From Aureococcus anophagefferens (Eukaryota > Sar > Pelagophyceae > Pelagomonadales > Pelagomonadaceae): a DNA stretch of 64,000 nt. Both the position numbers and the translations under genes were made by a program. The number at the start of each line of letters is the position of its first letter. The stretch's first letter is position 1. Below, piece after piece: positions 28,449-36,765 of the stretch. The stretch spans positions 189,673-253,672 of the forward strand of contig NW_008705583.1 of the NCBI RefSeq assembly GCF_000186865.1. The letters are read 5' to 3'. The notes below the pieces were generated by a model, which saw only the letters and a program-made list of their open reading frames with translations, made no database searches and had not been told where the DNA came from.

Positions 28449-28790
28449 GCGCGCACCGGCAGCAACTGGAGCTTGTAGGCCGACGCGGCGACGCCGACGA
28501 CCGCCGACTCGGCGAATGCGCAGAGCGAGAAGAGCGCGAGCGAGCTCGACGGGTCGCGGCGCAGCGACGGCGCGAAGGAGAGCGCGAGGGGGATCACGAA
28601 GCCCACGGCGGCGCAGACACCGAGGAGCACGCGCGCACCGGGAGCAACGCGTCGCAGCGCAGCCAGCCGTGTTCGCTTCTCGCGGCAGCTCGAGTGGTGC
28701 TCGAGTGCTCGCCGCGGAGAGCATGCAAACATGCGGCAACATCTACTCTGTGGCATGTTAGGGGCAACATCTTCGGTCGGCGCTGAGAGC
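28449..28790. other. Divergent intergenic region with a hydrophobic open frame
   Basis: 342 bp between divergent starts at 28448 (minus) and 28791 (plus). On the minus strand a frame of about 80 residues reads like two membrane helices (VLLGVCAAVGFVIPLALSFA and SLALFSLCAFAESAVVGVAA) with codon usage like real genes. It runs into the first codons of the nucleotidyltransferase in another frame. It may be a fragment of a lost membrane-protein gene or an unannotated exon. No full gene is supported. Confidence 0.4.
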
Positions 28791-29768
28791 ATGTCGAGGT
28801 GGACGCCGCTGCCCGTGTACCTGCCCCAGGCGTCGTTGACGCACCGGCCGTCGACTTCCACGGACTCGCGGGGCAACTACGCCCTGGGCACGATCCCCTT
28901 CGACGGCTGGGGCTACGAGAGCGGCCCCTTCATCCGGGGCACGACGCGGGACGACGGTGCCCGGGACGGCCCGCGGGCGCGGGGCAAGGCCCTCGCTCGG
29001 ACGCGCCAGGTGCGCGACGCCAAGTTCGCCAGCCTGTCGAACGACCCGGCCTGCCTCCGCGGCGGCTCGGACTTTGGCGCGAGCCGCCGGCTCCGGTTCA
29101 CGGGCGCGCCCCCGCGCCAGTTCACGCCCGGCGGGTTCCGCCGACCCCTGACGGCGGCGGACTACCGCCGCGCGAAGCCGGCGCCGCCGCCCCTGGACGT
29201 CGAGGGCGGCGAGGACCCGGCCCTGCGGCGCAAGACGACGCCCGGGGGCCCCTTCTCGAACGGCGCGCGCTGGGAGTCGCTCGAGTTCTACAACATGATG
29301 GACGACGCGCGGCAGACGCCCAACGCCCACATGAACCACTTCACGGGCCGCAGGGAGCCCTCGAAGCACCGGCGCAACTCGACGACGTCGCTCACGCGCC
29401 GCGTCCAGGACGACCCGCGCGCGGCGTTCCAGGGAGCGGTGTCGGACGTCGCCGCGAGCCAGCGCGTGCTCAGCGCCTTCGGCGCCTTCGGCGGCGGGGG
29501 CGCCTTCGGCGGGGGGAGCGCCTTCGGCGGGAGCGCCGCCTCCTTGGGGAGCGCGGCCGGGTCGCCGGCCGAGGCGCCCGCGGCGGCCGCGCCGGAGGCG
29601 CGCGCACCGCACCACTCGGACGCGCGGAGCCTCTCGACGCGCGCGGGCAGCCCCAACGGGCGCAGCGTGACGACGCTCGACGTCGGCGACCTGCGCTCGG
29701 GCGGCACCCCGTCGATCTTCGCCGGCCGGGACCTCCTCGCGGGCGTCGACTTCTCCCTGCTGTCGTAA
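28791..29768 (+). CDS. Unknown protein, disordered, 325 residues
   Basis: Not recognised. Start ATG 28791 (gagcATGtcg). Sequence is rich in Arg, Gly, Pro and Ser with short conserved-looking pieces (FDGWGYESGPFIRGTTR, RWESLEFYNMMDDARQTPN, HMNHFTGRREP), a glycine/phenylalanine run (FGAFGGGGAFGGGSAFGG) and the end GRDLLAGVDFSLLS. No membrane segment or signal peptide. Coding nature is supported by GC-rich third positions through its length and absence of in-frame stops. It could be cytoskeletal or axonemal, but that is a guess. Confidence 0.65.
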   Translation: MSRWTPLPVYLPQASLTHRPSTSTDSRGNYALGTIPFDGWGYESGPFIRGTTRDDGARDGPRARGKALARTRQVRDAKFASLSNDPACLRGGSDFGASRRLRFTGAPPRQFTPGGFRRPLTAADYRRAKPAPPPLDVEGGEDPALRRKTTPGGPFSNGARWESLEFYNMMDDARQTPNAHMNHFTGRREPSKHRRNSTTSLTRRVQDDPRAAFQGAVSDVAASQRVLSAFGAFGGGGAFGGGSAFGGSAASLGSAAGSPAEAPAAAAPEARAPHHSDARSLSTRAGSPNGRSVTTLDVGDLRSGGTPSIFAGRDLLAGVDFSLLS

Positions 29769-29935
29769 TGCCTCTTGCGGTGGTGGCGTGCTCTCCGTGG
29801 GCTTCGTCCGTTCGCCGTCGCCTAGACAGTCACCGGGGTGCTCCGTGTATCGTACGCCTCGGTGGGCAAGGCCCGACTGCAAACTTCAGGATCAACATAG
29901 TGGGGCTGCCGGCGTCGCTCAACGTGTTTCGAACG

Positions 29936-30976
29936 ATGGGCAAGCACGACGACGACGACGACGACGAGAAGTCGGCGTACGTGTCGAACGCGCGGTCGTC
30001 CGGCGGCGGCGGCAAGGGGAGCGAGCCCGGCGACGAGGACGACATGCTGAACCCCGTGGTCAAGGCCTTCTGCCACCACGTCGTGAGCTCCAAGTTCCGG
30101 AAGGAGCTGGACACGTTCTTCAGCTTCTACTGCGACGACTTCGAGGACGCGGACGTGGACAGCGAGCAGCGCCTCGAGTGGACGGCGACCTTCGAGAAGT
30201 ACGTCGCGAAGATCGAGGAGATGCTCGAGACGTTCTGCGGCGTGCACCAGCTCGCGGCCGAGGGCGTCTTCACCATGGTCCAGCGCGCCTGCGCGAGCGG
30301 CATGCTCGACGACGAGTTCCTGCCGTCGATTTTGAGCATCACGGACTACCGCTTCTTCGTCGAGCAGATGGGGCTCATGGCCGCGGAGGATTCCTGGCAC
30401 CGCCGCGCGCAGCGGCTCGGCGGCGCGGGCGACGGCGGCGAGGGCAAGGGCGGCGACGACGACAACCTGAGCGGCGTCTGGCTCGTGGCGACGAAGGACG
30501 GCAAGGAGCAGCTCACCGAAACCAAGGGCGGCCTCGACCGCTACCTCTCGGCGGTGGGCGTGCCCAAGTCGCTCCACGGCCTCTTCAAGGGCACGCTCTT
30601 CAGCGCCAAGGGCCTCCTCGTCGTCCACGAGGAGGATTCGCTCGTGTTCATCTCGGACACGATCACGGGCCGCCACAAGCAGGCCTTCCGCGCCGACGGG
30701 AAGACGCGCGAGCTCTCGAACATGTCGGGCACGAAGACGCCCTTCTCCTGCTCATCCGACGCCTACGGCCGCGTCACCGTGCGCAACGAGAAGCCCAGCG
30801 GCCTGCCCCGGGGCAGCGCCGTCGTCCACACCTGGCAGATCCTCGGCAAGCACCTCAAGTGCACCGCGGAGGTCGAGCGGCCGGGCGGCGTCGTCATGCA
30901 CGAGTTCTACTACCGGCGCAGCGTCCCCAAGAAGAAGCGCCAGCCGGGCAGCCCGAAGAAGAAGGCCCACAAGTAG
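29936..30976 (+). CDS. BART (ARL2/ARL3-binding) domain protein with a lipocalin/FABP-like C-terminus
   Basis: An intronless 346-residue protein. After an Asp-rich start, residues about 35-145 match the ARL2-binding BART domain (NPVVKAFCHHVVSSKFRKEL, DTFFSFYCDDFEDADVDSEQ, RLEWTATFEKYVAKIEEMLE). Residues about 178-330 look like a beta-barrel of fatty-acid-binding-protein type (LSGVWLVATKDGKEQL, LDRYLSAVGVPKSL, HTWQILGKHLKCTAEVE). A basic tail follows (PKKKRQPGSPKKKAHK). BART domains hold GTP-bound Arl2/Arl3, which release lipidated cargo. A lipid-binding-like domain on the same chain would fit that job, but this is inference. Confidence 0.75.
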   Translation: MGKHDDDDDDEKSAYVSNARSSGGGGKGSEPGDEDDMLNPVVKAFCHHVVSSKFRKELDTFFSFYCDDFEDADVDSEQRLEWTATFEKYVAKIEEMLETFCGVHQLAAEGVFTMVQRACASGMLDDEFLPSILSITDYRFFVEQMGLMAAEDSWHRRAQRLGGAGDGGEGKGGDDDNLSGVWLVATKDGKEQLTETKGGLDRYLSAVGVPKSLHGLFKGTLFSAKGLLVVHEEDSLVFISDTITGRHKQAFRADGKTRELSNMSGTKTPFSCSSDAYGRVTVRNEKPSGLPRGSAVVHTWQILGKHLKCTAEVERPGGVVMHEFYYRRSVPKKKRQPGSPKKKAHK

Positions 30977-31145
30977 GACGCGCGGCCGCGGCTAACTCAT
31001 CTTAAATTCTAGACGCGTACGTTGAAGGTCAGCGTGAAGGGTGTCATCGGCCTATTCTTTTGCCCGCACTGCGAGGTGGCGGGCGCGCGCGACGCTAGCC
31101 GCTGTGCTCCCACTGTCGCTCTCGTACCGCCTGGCCGCGCGAGCG

Positions 31146-31424
31146 ATGTTTCGAGTAGCAGCACGTGTTGCGACGCGACATGGCGCGCGGCGCACGCTGT
31201 CCGGCGGAAGCAACACGTCGCGGAATAACTTGTTGGTCGCTGGAGGGCTGTGCATTTTCACGGGAGGTGTCTACTACCAGGCGATGAACAAGATGAGCAA
31301 AACGGACGACATCGCCGAGCTCGAGCTCGAAGGCAAGATCAACGTCCACGAGTCGGGCCTGAAGGTGACGAGGCCGCGGTCCGTACACGGCGCGCTGCAA
31401 CCGACGGATAGAGAATCGAAATGA
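31146..31424 (+). CDS. Small mitochondrial protein resembling cytochrome c oxidase assembly factor COA3
   Basis: 92 residues from ATG 31146. MFRVAARVATRHGARRTLSG is an arginine-rich mitochondrial presequence. A single membrane segment (NLLVAGGLCIFTGGVYYQAM) is followed by NKMSKTDDIAELELEG, the arrangement of COA3/CCDC56 (one helix then an acidic DD-E-L-E patch). COA3 helps translation and assembly of COX1 in the inner membrane. The match is short, so the name is tentative. An upstream in-frame start would only add 35 residues. Confidence 0.6.
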   Translation: MFRVAARVATRHGARRTLSGGSNTSRNNLLVAGGLCIFTGGVYYQAMNKMSKTDDIAELELEGKINVHESGLKVTRPRSVHGALQPTDRESK

Positions 31425-31601
31425 GTCGAAAGATCGCATGGACCCGACGCACCTTCGTGATCGAGACGCAAGGCCTGTGCGCAGGGCGCCCTCCCAGAGG
31501 ACCCCGCCGCGCGAACCGCGAACCGCGAACCGCGCGCGCGCGTAAGGCGAACTTTCGTGGCTAGAAACGGCGCTCGCTTCCTGTCTAGAATCGGCGCCTC
31601 G

Positions 31602-34394
31602 CTACTGGTAGCCGCGGTTCGCGCGGCGCCGCTTCTCGCGGGCGATCTCGTGGAGCCGGTCGCACTTGTCGCACTCGTCGCGGAGGCCCCGGACGATCTT
31701 CGCCGCGGCGTCGCCGTCGAGCTTGAGCGCGGACGCGAGCGCCGGCGCGGACATGCGGCTCGCGGCCTTGCCGTCGAGCTTGACGTCGAGGACCTTGTCC
31801 GCGGCGCCGCGGAGGCCGAGCTTCTGCGCGAAGAAGGCCGCGAGGCGCGTCGGCGCCCAGGCCTTGGGGTAGGGCGGCAAGGGCGGCGCGGCGGGCGCGT
31901 CGCGGGGCCGCGCGACGCCCGGGTCCGTGCGGAGCTTGGGCACGACCTTGCCCCGGTCGTCGGACGCGGCGTCCGCGGCCTTGGACGTGCCCGCGAGCTC
32001 GCAGACCGTGCGGAGCGTCGCGATGGAGTGCTCCGCGTCCGTCGCCGCGGGGCTCACCGTGGCGACGACGGCGAGGTGCGCCGACGGCGCCGTGAAGGCC
32101 TCGCGGAGCACGCGCGTGAGCGCCGACGACCGGAACGGCGGCGGCGCGGGCGCGTGGTCCTGCGCGTCGAAGCCGCCCCGCTTCCGCCACCGGGCGACGA
32201 GGCGCGACGCGCGGATGCACTGCTTGAGCGCGTAGAGCGACTGGTTGATCTCCGCGGACTCCTTGCGGCGCTGCGCGTCGTGGTACATGGAGTCCTTGGA
32301 CCGCTCACTGCCCGCGCAGTCGATGAGCGTCAGCGAGCCGCCGCCGGGAAAGTCGAGGCGGCAGACCGCGTGGGACCGCGACGACCCGCCGTTGACGTCC
32401 GTCGGCGCCGTCGCCCGGCGGGCCCGGCCCCGCTCCAGGAGCTCGAGGAACTGGGCCGCGGAGCCCGGCCGCGCGACGACGGAGTCCGCGGCGACGCCGG
32501 AGACGTCGTCGCTGAGCGCGAGGGGCTTCGGCGAAAAGTGGAGCGCGCCGTCGTCGTCGCCGTCGCGCCGCCGCAGGTCCTCCTTGCGCAGCAGGTCCAG
32601 CGCGCGCTTCCCGCGGACCTCGAAGTAGCGCAGGTCCGCGGCCCGCGACCCGGCGCCGAAGACGGCGTCGCCGACGCGCGCCTCGAAGCCCGCCATCGTG
32701 TGCGTCTTGCCGCTGCCCGTCTGGCCGAACATGAAGAGCGCGGCGACGCCGCCGTCGAGCGCCGCGTCGACGCAGGGCCGCGCGCCGCTCGCGTACGCGT
32801 CGTCGTCCGTCGCCGACGCGCCGACCGCGGCGGCGACGGGGAAGCGCGCGGGCCGGTGGAGCAGGCGCACCATGTCCGCGTGCATCGTGCACTCGTGGAT
32901 CGTCACCCAGGGCCCCCGGGAGCGCGCGCGGCGCGGCGCGGGCAGGTCCGTCGACGCCGCGCAGAACTCGCCGCGCGCGGCCTCGTGCGGCAGCAGCGGC
33001 CGCACGCGGACGACGACGCGCGCGCCGGCGTCGCAGGGCGGGTTCTCCTTGTCGCCGTCGTCGCACTCGTCGCGGCGCGCGCTCGGGCTCAGCGCGCGCG
33101 CGCGGAACGCGGCGACCGCGGCGGCGAAGTGGCGCGCGTTCCGGAGCCGCGCGGTGCGCTTGTCGAGGTTCCGCCGCGTCTCCGGCTCCCGGTCGGCGAT
33201 GGCGTCGGCGTCGCGCTTCCGCTGCTGGCGCTCGCGGCGCACGCAGAGCGGCGCGTTGTGCCCCGACGGGGGACCGCGGTCGGTCGACTCGCGGCGCGGC
33301 CGCCGCCGGGGCTCGCCGCCGCGCTGGGCGTCCCGGGGCGTCCGGGCGGACTTTGGGGGCCGCGCGGCGTCCCGCGCCGCGTCGCGCTGGCGCGCCTCCT
33401 CGGCGGCGATGGCCGCCGCGCGCCGCGCCTCGAGCACGTGCGGCGCGGGCAGCGCGGCCTCGGCCTCGCGCGCCGCGCGCTCGCGCTCGACGCGCTGGCG
33501 CTCGCCGTCGGGCCGCCGCTGCTGCGCCGCGCGGCCGGGGCCCCGCGCCGCGCCCGCGCGGTCCGCGAGCGACTGGCGCGGCGGCGGCGCGGTCCGCCGC
33601 GGCGGCGGCCGCCGCTCCTTCTCGCGCTTCTGCTTCTGCTTGAGCTTCGGCGGCATGCCGAAGAGGCCGCCGCCCTCGTACTCGGCGTCGTTCCAGCCGG
33701 CGCCGCCGCCCGCGCCGTCGCCGCCGCGCAGCAGGCGGCTGAAGATCGCGTCCGCGTCGGCCTTCTCCTCGGCGCTCGGAGGGCGCGCGGTGCGCGGCCG
33801 CTCGTCGACGGACGAGTTCCACGCGGGCCGCGCGTCGGCGCCGCGCGCCGGCGGCGGGCTCGGCGGCGCCGGCGGCGTGCCCGGCGGCGCCGGCGGCGTC
33901 CCGGGCGGCGCGGGCGGCGTGCCCGGCGCGCGCTGGTAGCGGCTCGGCGTGTACTCGGGAGTCGCCGACCGCCGCGCCGCGGGCTCCGGCGTCGGCCGCC
34001 GCTCCTCCGGCGTCGCCGACCGGTACTCGTGCCGGTACGCCGGCGCGGGCCGCAGCGGCGGCGACGCCGGCGGCGTCCGCGCGCGCGCCGCGGGCGCGGC
34101 GGGCTCCGCGGGCGCGGCGGCGAAGCCGCGGCGCTTGCGCGCGGCCTCGGCCCGCCGGGCCTGCTCGATGGCCTTCTGGCGCCGCGCGGCGTAGTCCGAC
34201 GGGTCGTAGGTCGCGTCCGTCGAGTTGAGGCTCGAACGCTTCGCCTTCGCCTGGCGTTTCGCGTCGCGCTCGGCCTGCCGCTGCGCCAAGACCTGCGCGC
34301 GCCGCGCCTCCTGCTGGCGCGCGCGCTCCGCGAAGCTCGGCAGCTCCACGGGCTCCATGGTCGTCGCCATATTGACGACGCAGCGACGAGGCAC
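31602..34394 (-). CDS. Kinesin motor protein, kinesin-13-like
   Basis: An intronless 930-residue protein from ATG 34394 (ATG 34370 is also good). The N-terminal 440 residues are basic, Pro/Ala-rich and partly coiled (SFAERARQQEARRAQVLAQR). The motor has VVVRVRPLLPHE, the P-loop FMFGQTGSGKTHTM, switch I NGGSSRSHA, switch II LIDCAGSERSKD (Cys where Leu is usual), INQSLYALKQCIRA and SSALTRVLREAF. After the motor comes a SAM-like segment (WAPTRLAAFFAQKLGLRGAA) and a basic end. An internal motor, KSMYHDAQRRKESAEINQSL-like spacing and a long N-domain fit kinesin-13, which depolymerises microtubule ends. A lysine-rich kinesin-13 neck is not obvious. Confidence 0.85.
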   Translation of the reverse strand: MPRRCVVNMATTMEPVELPSFAERARQQEARRAQVLAQRQAERDAKRQAKAKRSSLNSTDATYDPSDYAARRQKAIEQARRAEAARKRRGFAAAPAEPAAPAARARTPPASPPLRPAPAYRHEYRSATPEERRPTPEPAARRSATPEYTPSRYQRAPGTPPAPPGTPPAPPGTPPAPPSPPPARGADARPAWNSSVDERPRTARPPSAEEKADADAIFSRLLRGGDGAGGGAGWNDAEYEGGGLFGMPPKLKQKQKREKERRPPPRRTAPPPRQSLADRAGAARGPGRAAQQRRPDGERQRVERERAAREAEAALPAPHVLEARRAAAIAAEEARQRDAARDAARPPKSARTPRDAQRGGEPRRRPRRESTDRGPPSGHNAPLCVRRERQQRKRDADAIADREPETRRNLDKRTARLRNARHFAAAVAAFRARALSPSARRDECDDGDKENPPCDAGARVVVRVRPLLPHEAARGEFCAASTDLPAPRRARSRGPWVTIHECTMHADMVRLLHRPARFPVAAAVGASATDDDAYASGARPCVDAALDGGVAALFMFGQTGSGKTHTMAGFEARVGDAVFGAGSRAADLRYFEVRGKRALDLLRKEDLRRRDGDDDGALHFSPKPLALSDDVSGVAADSVVARPGSAAQFLELLERGRARRATAPTDVNGGSSRSHAVCRLDFPGGGSLTLIDCAGSERSKDSMYHDAQRRKESAEINQSLYALKQCIRASRLVARWRKRGGFDAQDHAPAPPPFRSSALTRVLREAFTAPSAHLAVVATVSPAATDAEHSIATLRTVCELAGTSKAADAASDDRGKVVPKLRTDPGVARPRDAPAAPPLPPYPKAWAPTRLAAFFAQKLGLRGAADKVLDVKLDGKAASRMSAPALASALKLDGDAAAKIVRGLRDECDKCDRLHEIAREKRRRANRGYQ

Positions 34395-34599
34395 TGGCGG
34401 CGCGGCGGCTCGCGCGCGAGGCGACTCGAGACACCGGCGGCGGTTGACCGAGAGAGCTTGCGGCGTTCACAAAGCTCGTCAACTTGCACTTCATGGTGCA
34501 GTTCTTAAAATCGGTCTCAACATCTAGATCTGTCAGGGCTGGTACTTGGGCTAGGCGCCCGACCAAGCTTCGAGCGCAAAACCAAAAATCTCGCAATCA

Positions 34600-36450
34600 T
34601 TACGCGCCTTTCTTGATGCCGCCGCCGAACTTGCAGCAGGCCTGCGTCGCCTTGAGGCCGGCCTGGGAGACCCAGTCCGCGTTCTCCGCGCGGAGGCGGT
34701 CGCAGCCCTTCTTGTGCTTCGTCACGAAGGGGTGGTCGGCGCAGGTCTTCGGGTCGTAGGCGACGAACTCGAAGGGCCGCGCGTAGAGCTCGCCCTTGCC
34801 CGGCACGAAGCTGTCGGTGACGAAGGCCTTGGTCAGGAACGTCTTCATCTCGCCGGCCCAGCGGTCCCACTGGTGGACGACGGGGCTCCGGCTCCCGTCC
34901 GTGTTCGTGATGAAGCCCTTGACCGGGTCCCGCACCTTCCACTTCGTGTCCAACGGCCCCAGGAGCTCCATGGGCACGGAGTTGCCGTTCATCGCGCCGA
35001 TGGTGTGGACGACGCCCGAGCCGCGCGGCTCGGAGACGACGCGGAGGCCGTTGCGCGCGTGGGCGCCGCTGAGGATGAGGTAGTTGTGGTAGCCCTGGTC
35101 CGAGGGGATGCCCTTGGTCCGGTGGCAGAGCCACTCGTCGCTCGCGGAGAGCATCGCGTCGACGTACTTGAGCATCGCGTCGCGCGACCCGAGCGTCGAC
35201 CCGCTGCAGCGCACGGGCTGGGTCCACGTCTCCGGCGTGTGCCACTTGGCCGCCTCGAAGCAGCGGAGCCAGCCCTTGTTCCACTTGCAGGTGCCCGTGG
35301 TCTTGAGGCCGTCCTCCTCGAAGACGTAGAGGTCCTTCGCGTGGTCCGCCGCGGACCGGCGCGCCGCGAGCGGCAGGAAGGGGTCGGCCTGGAAGAACGT
35401 GTCGCGCGTGTCGAGGTCCAACACATAACTCTCGGCGGAATACTGGCGCAGCCAGGTCTCGTACATCTCGTAGCGCGAGATCGCGAGGGGCCGCGGGCCC
35501 CGCGCGTCGCGGTCGCGGTACCAGTCGTCGAGCACGCAGCCGCCGGGCGTCACGAGGAGTTTTCGGCCCCGGGGGCCGCCGCAGGTGAACTTGAAGGGGT
35601 AGGCGAGCACGTGCTGGTTCTTCAGGTAGGCGGCGACGTGGCGCTTCATCTCCTTCTCGGGCGACACGGAGAGCGCGACGTCGCCCGCGAAGCCGGCCTT
35701 CCGCAAACTCCCGACGAACATCTTGTAGCTGTCGACGGCGTAGCCGAAGGCCAGCCCGACGACGACGTCGTTCGCCGGGTTGTGCTTCAGGCCCCAGAGC
35801 GGCCGCGCGGCGACGGTTTTGCGCGTCGTCTCGTTCGGGACATTCAAGGGCGCCGTCCACGCGTTCTCGGGGAGCGGCTCGCGGAACGCGCAGCACGTGC
35901 CCTTCATGACGGCCGGGTCGACGTCGAGACCGCAGGGCCGCCGCAGGCCCGTGAGCCAGGCCTCCTCGCTGCAGGGCGTCGCCGTCCGCGGCGCGGCCGG
36001 GACCCGCGGCTTCGGGACCGCTTCGGGCGGCGGCACGGGCTTGAACTTGGGCGCGACCGGCTCCGGCGGCGCCGGCGGCGCTTCGATCGGCGGTTTCTCC
36101 TTGCGCGCGGGCAGCTCGAGGCGCTCGAGGAGCGCGGCCGGGTCCCGCGTCGATTTCGCGACGAGCGCGCCCGGCCGCCGCGCGGCCTCGGGCTTCAGCG
36201 TGATGGTCTGCGCGCCGTCCGGGAGCCGCACGCGGCTGCCGTGGTAGGCCGTCGTCGTGGTCGTCGTCTGCGGCGGCGCGGCGTCCGGCGCGGCGGCGGC
36301 GCGCACGGCGAAGGCGATGGCGCAGACGACGACAAAAATGAGGACGAAGACCCAGTTGTTGCCCTCGCGCGGAGGAGGAGGTTTGGGGCTGCTGGGGTCT
36401 GGTGGCGTGGTGCCTCGCGGCGACGCCGGAGCGTCGCGGCCGCGCCTCAT
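34600..36450 (-). CDS. Type II membrane glycosyltransferase-like protein
   Basis: An intronless 616-residue protein. MRRGRDAPASPRG starts a short cytosolic tail, then a signal anchor (NNWVFVLIFVVVCAIAFAVR), a proline-rich stem, and a luminal domain. The domain has VVGLAFGYAVDSYKMFVGSL, LSVSPEKEMKRHVAAYL, ISRYEMYETWLRQY, then the DxD-type block YVLDLDTRDTFFQADPFLPL and DQGYHNYLILSG. DTRD-x-x-FQ-x-DPF followed by DQ-x-x-xN is a pattern of nucleotide-sugar transferases common in stramenopiles. Several paired cysteines fit a Golgi lumen location. Donor and acceptor unknown. Confidence 0.75.
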   Translation of the reverse strand: MRRGRDAPASPRGTTPPDPSSPKPPPPREGNNWVFVLIFVVVCAIAFAVRAAAAPDAAPPQTTTTTTAYHGSRVRLPDGAQTITLKPEAARRPGALVAKSTRDPAALLERLELPARKEKPPIEAPPAPPEPVAPKFKPVPPPEAVPKPRVPAAPRTATPCSEEAWLTGLRRPCGLDVDPAVMKGTCCAFREPLPENAWTAPLNVPNETTRKTVAARPLWGLKHNPANDVVVGLAFGYAVDSYKMFVGSLRKAGFAGDVALSVSPEKEMKRHVAAYLKNQHVLAYPFKFTCGGPRGRKLLVTPGGCVLDDWYRDRDARGPRPLAISRYEMYETWLRQYSAESYVLDLDTRDTFFQADPFLPLAARRSAADHAKDLYVFEEDGLKTTGTCKWNKGWLRCFEAAKWHTPETWTQPVRCSGSTLGSRDAMLKYVDAMLSASDEWLCHRTKGIPSDQGYHNYLILSGAHARNGLRVVSEPRGSGVVHTIGAMNGNSVPMELLGPLDTKWKVRDPVKGFITNTDGSRSPVVHQWDRWAGEMKTFLTKAFVTDSFVPGKGELYARPFEFVAYDPKTCADHPFVTKHKKGCDRLRAENADWVSQAGLKATQACCKFGGGIKKGA

Positions 36451-36765
36451 CGTCGAATGGCAGCTGTGGTTTAGCCGATGAGGCCCCCCATTGCCTGTGG
36501 GCGGGCTTTTCAGCCGCTGAGGCCCATTGCGCCTGTGCCAAGGCTGTGGCAATCGAAGGCGAAGCGCCGGCAAGCCGATCGGGTTCGCTCGTCGCCGCGG
36601 CCGCCGCTTGACATCGACCGGAGTAAATTTGTGTTGTTGTCCGTCGGCGGTCGTGCCGGCGAGGAGGCCGCGAGCCCCACCAGCGCCCCGCAACCCGCCG
36701 GTGCTATCGTGCTGGTCAGCTGATCGAAAAACAGGAGCGCGGGAGCGCGCGTCGGAACCGGTGGA
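36451..36765. promoter_or_regulatory. Divergent promoter region (glycosyltransferase / exportin-1)
   Basis: 315 bp between two divergent starts. It holds an imperfect direct repeat (GATGAGGCCCCCCATTGCCTGTG near 36477 and GCTGAGGCCCATTGCGCCTGTG near 36516) and an AT-richer patch at 36620-36645. No TATA box was identified. Confidence 0.4.
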
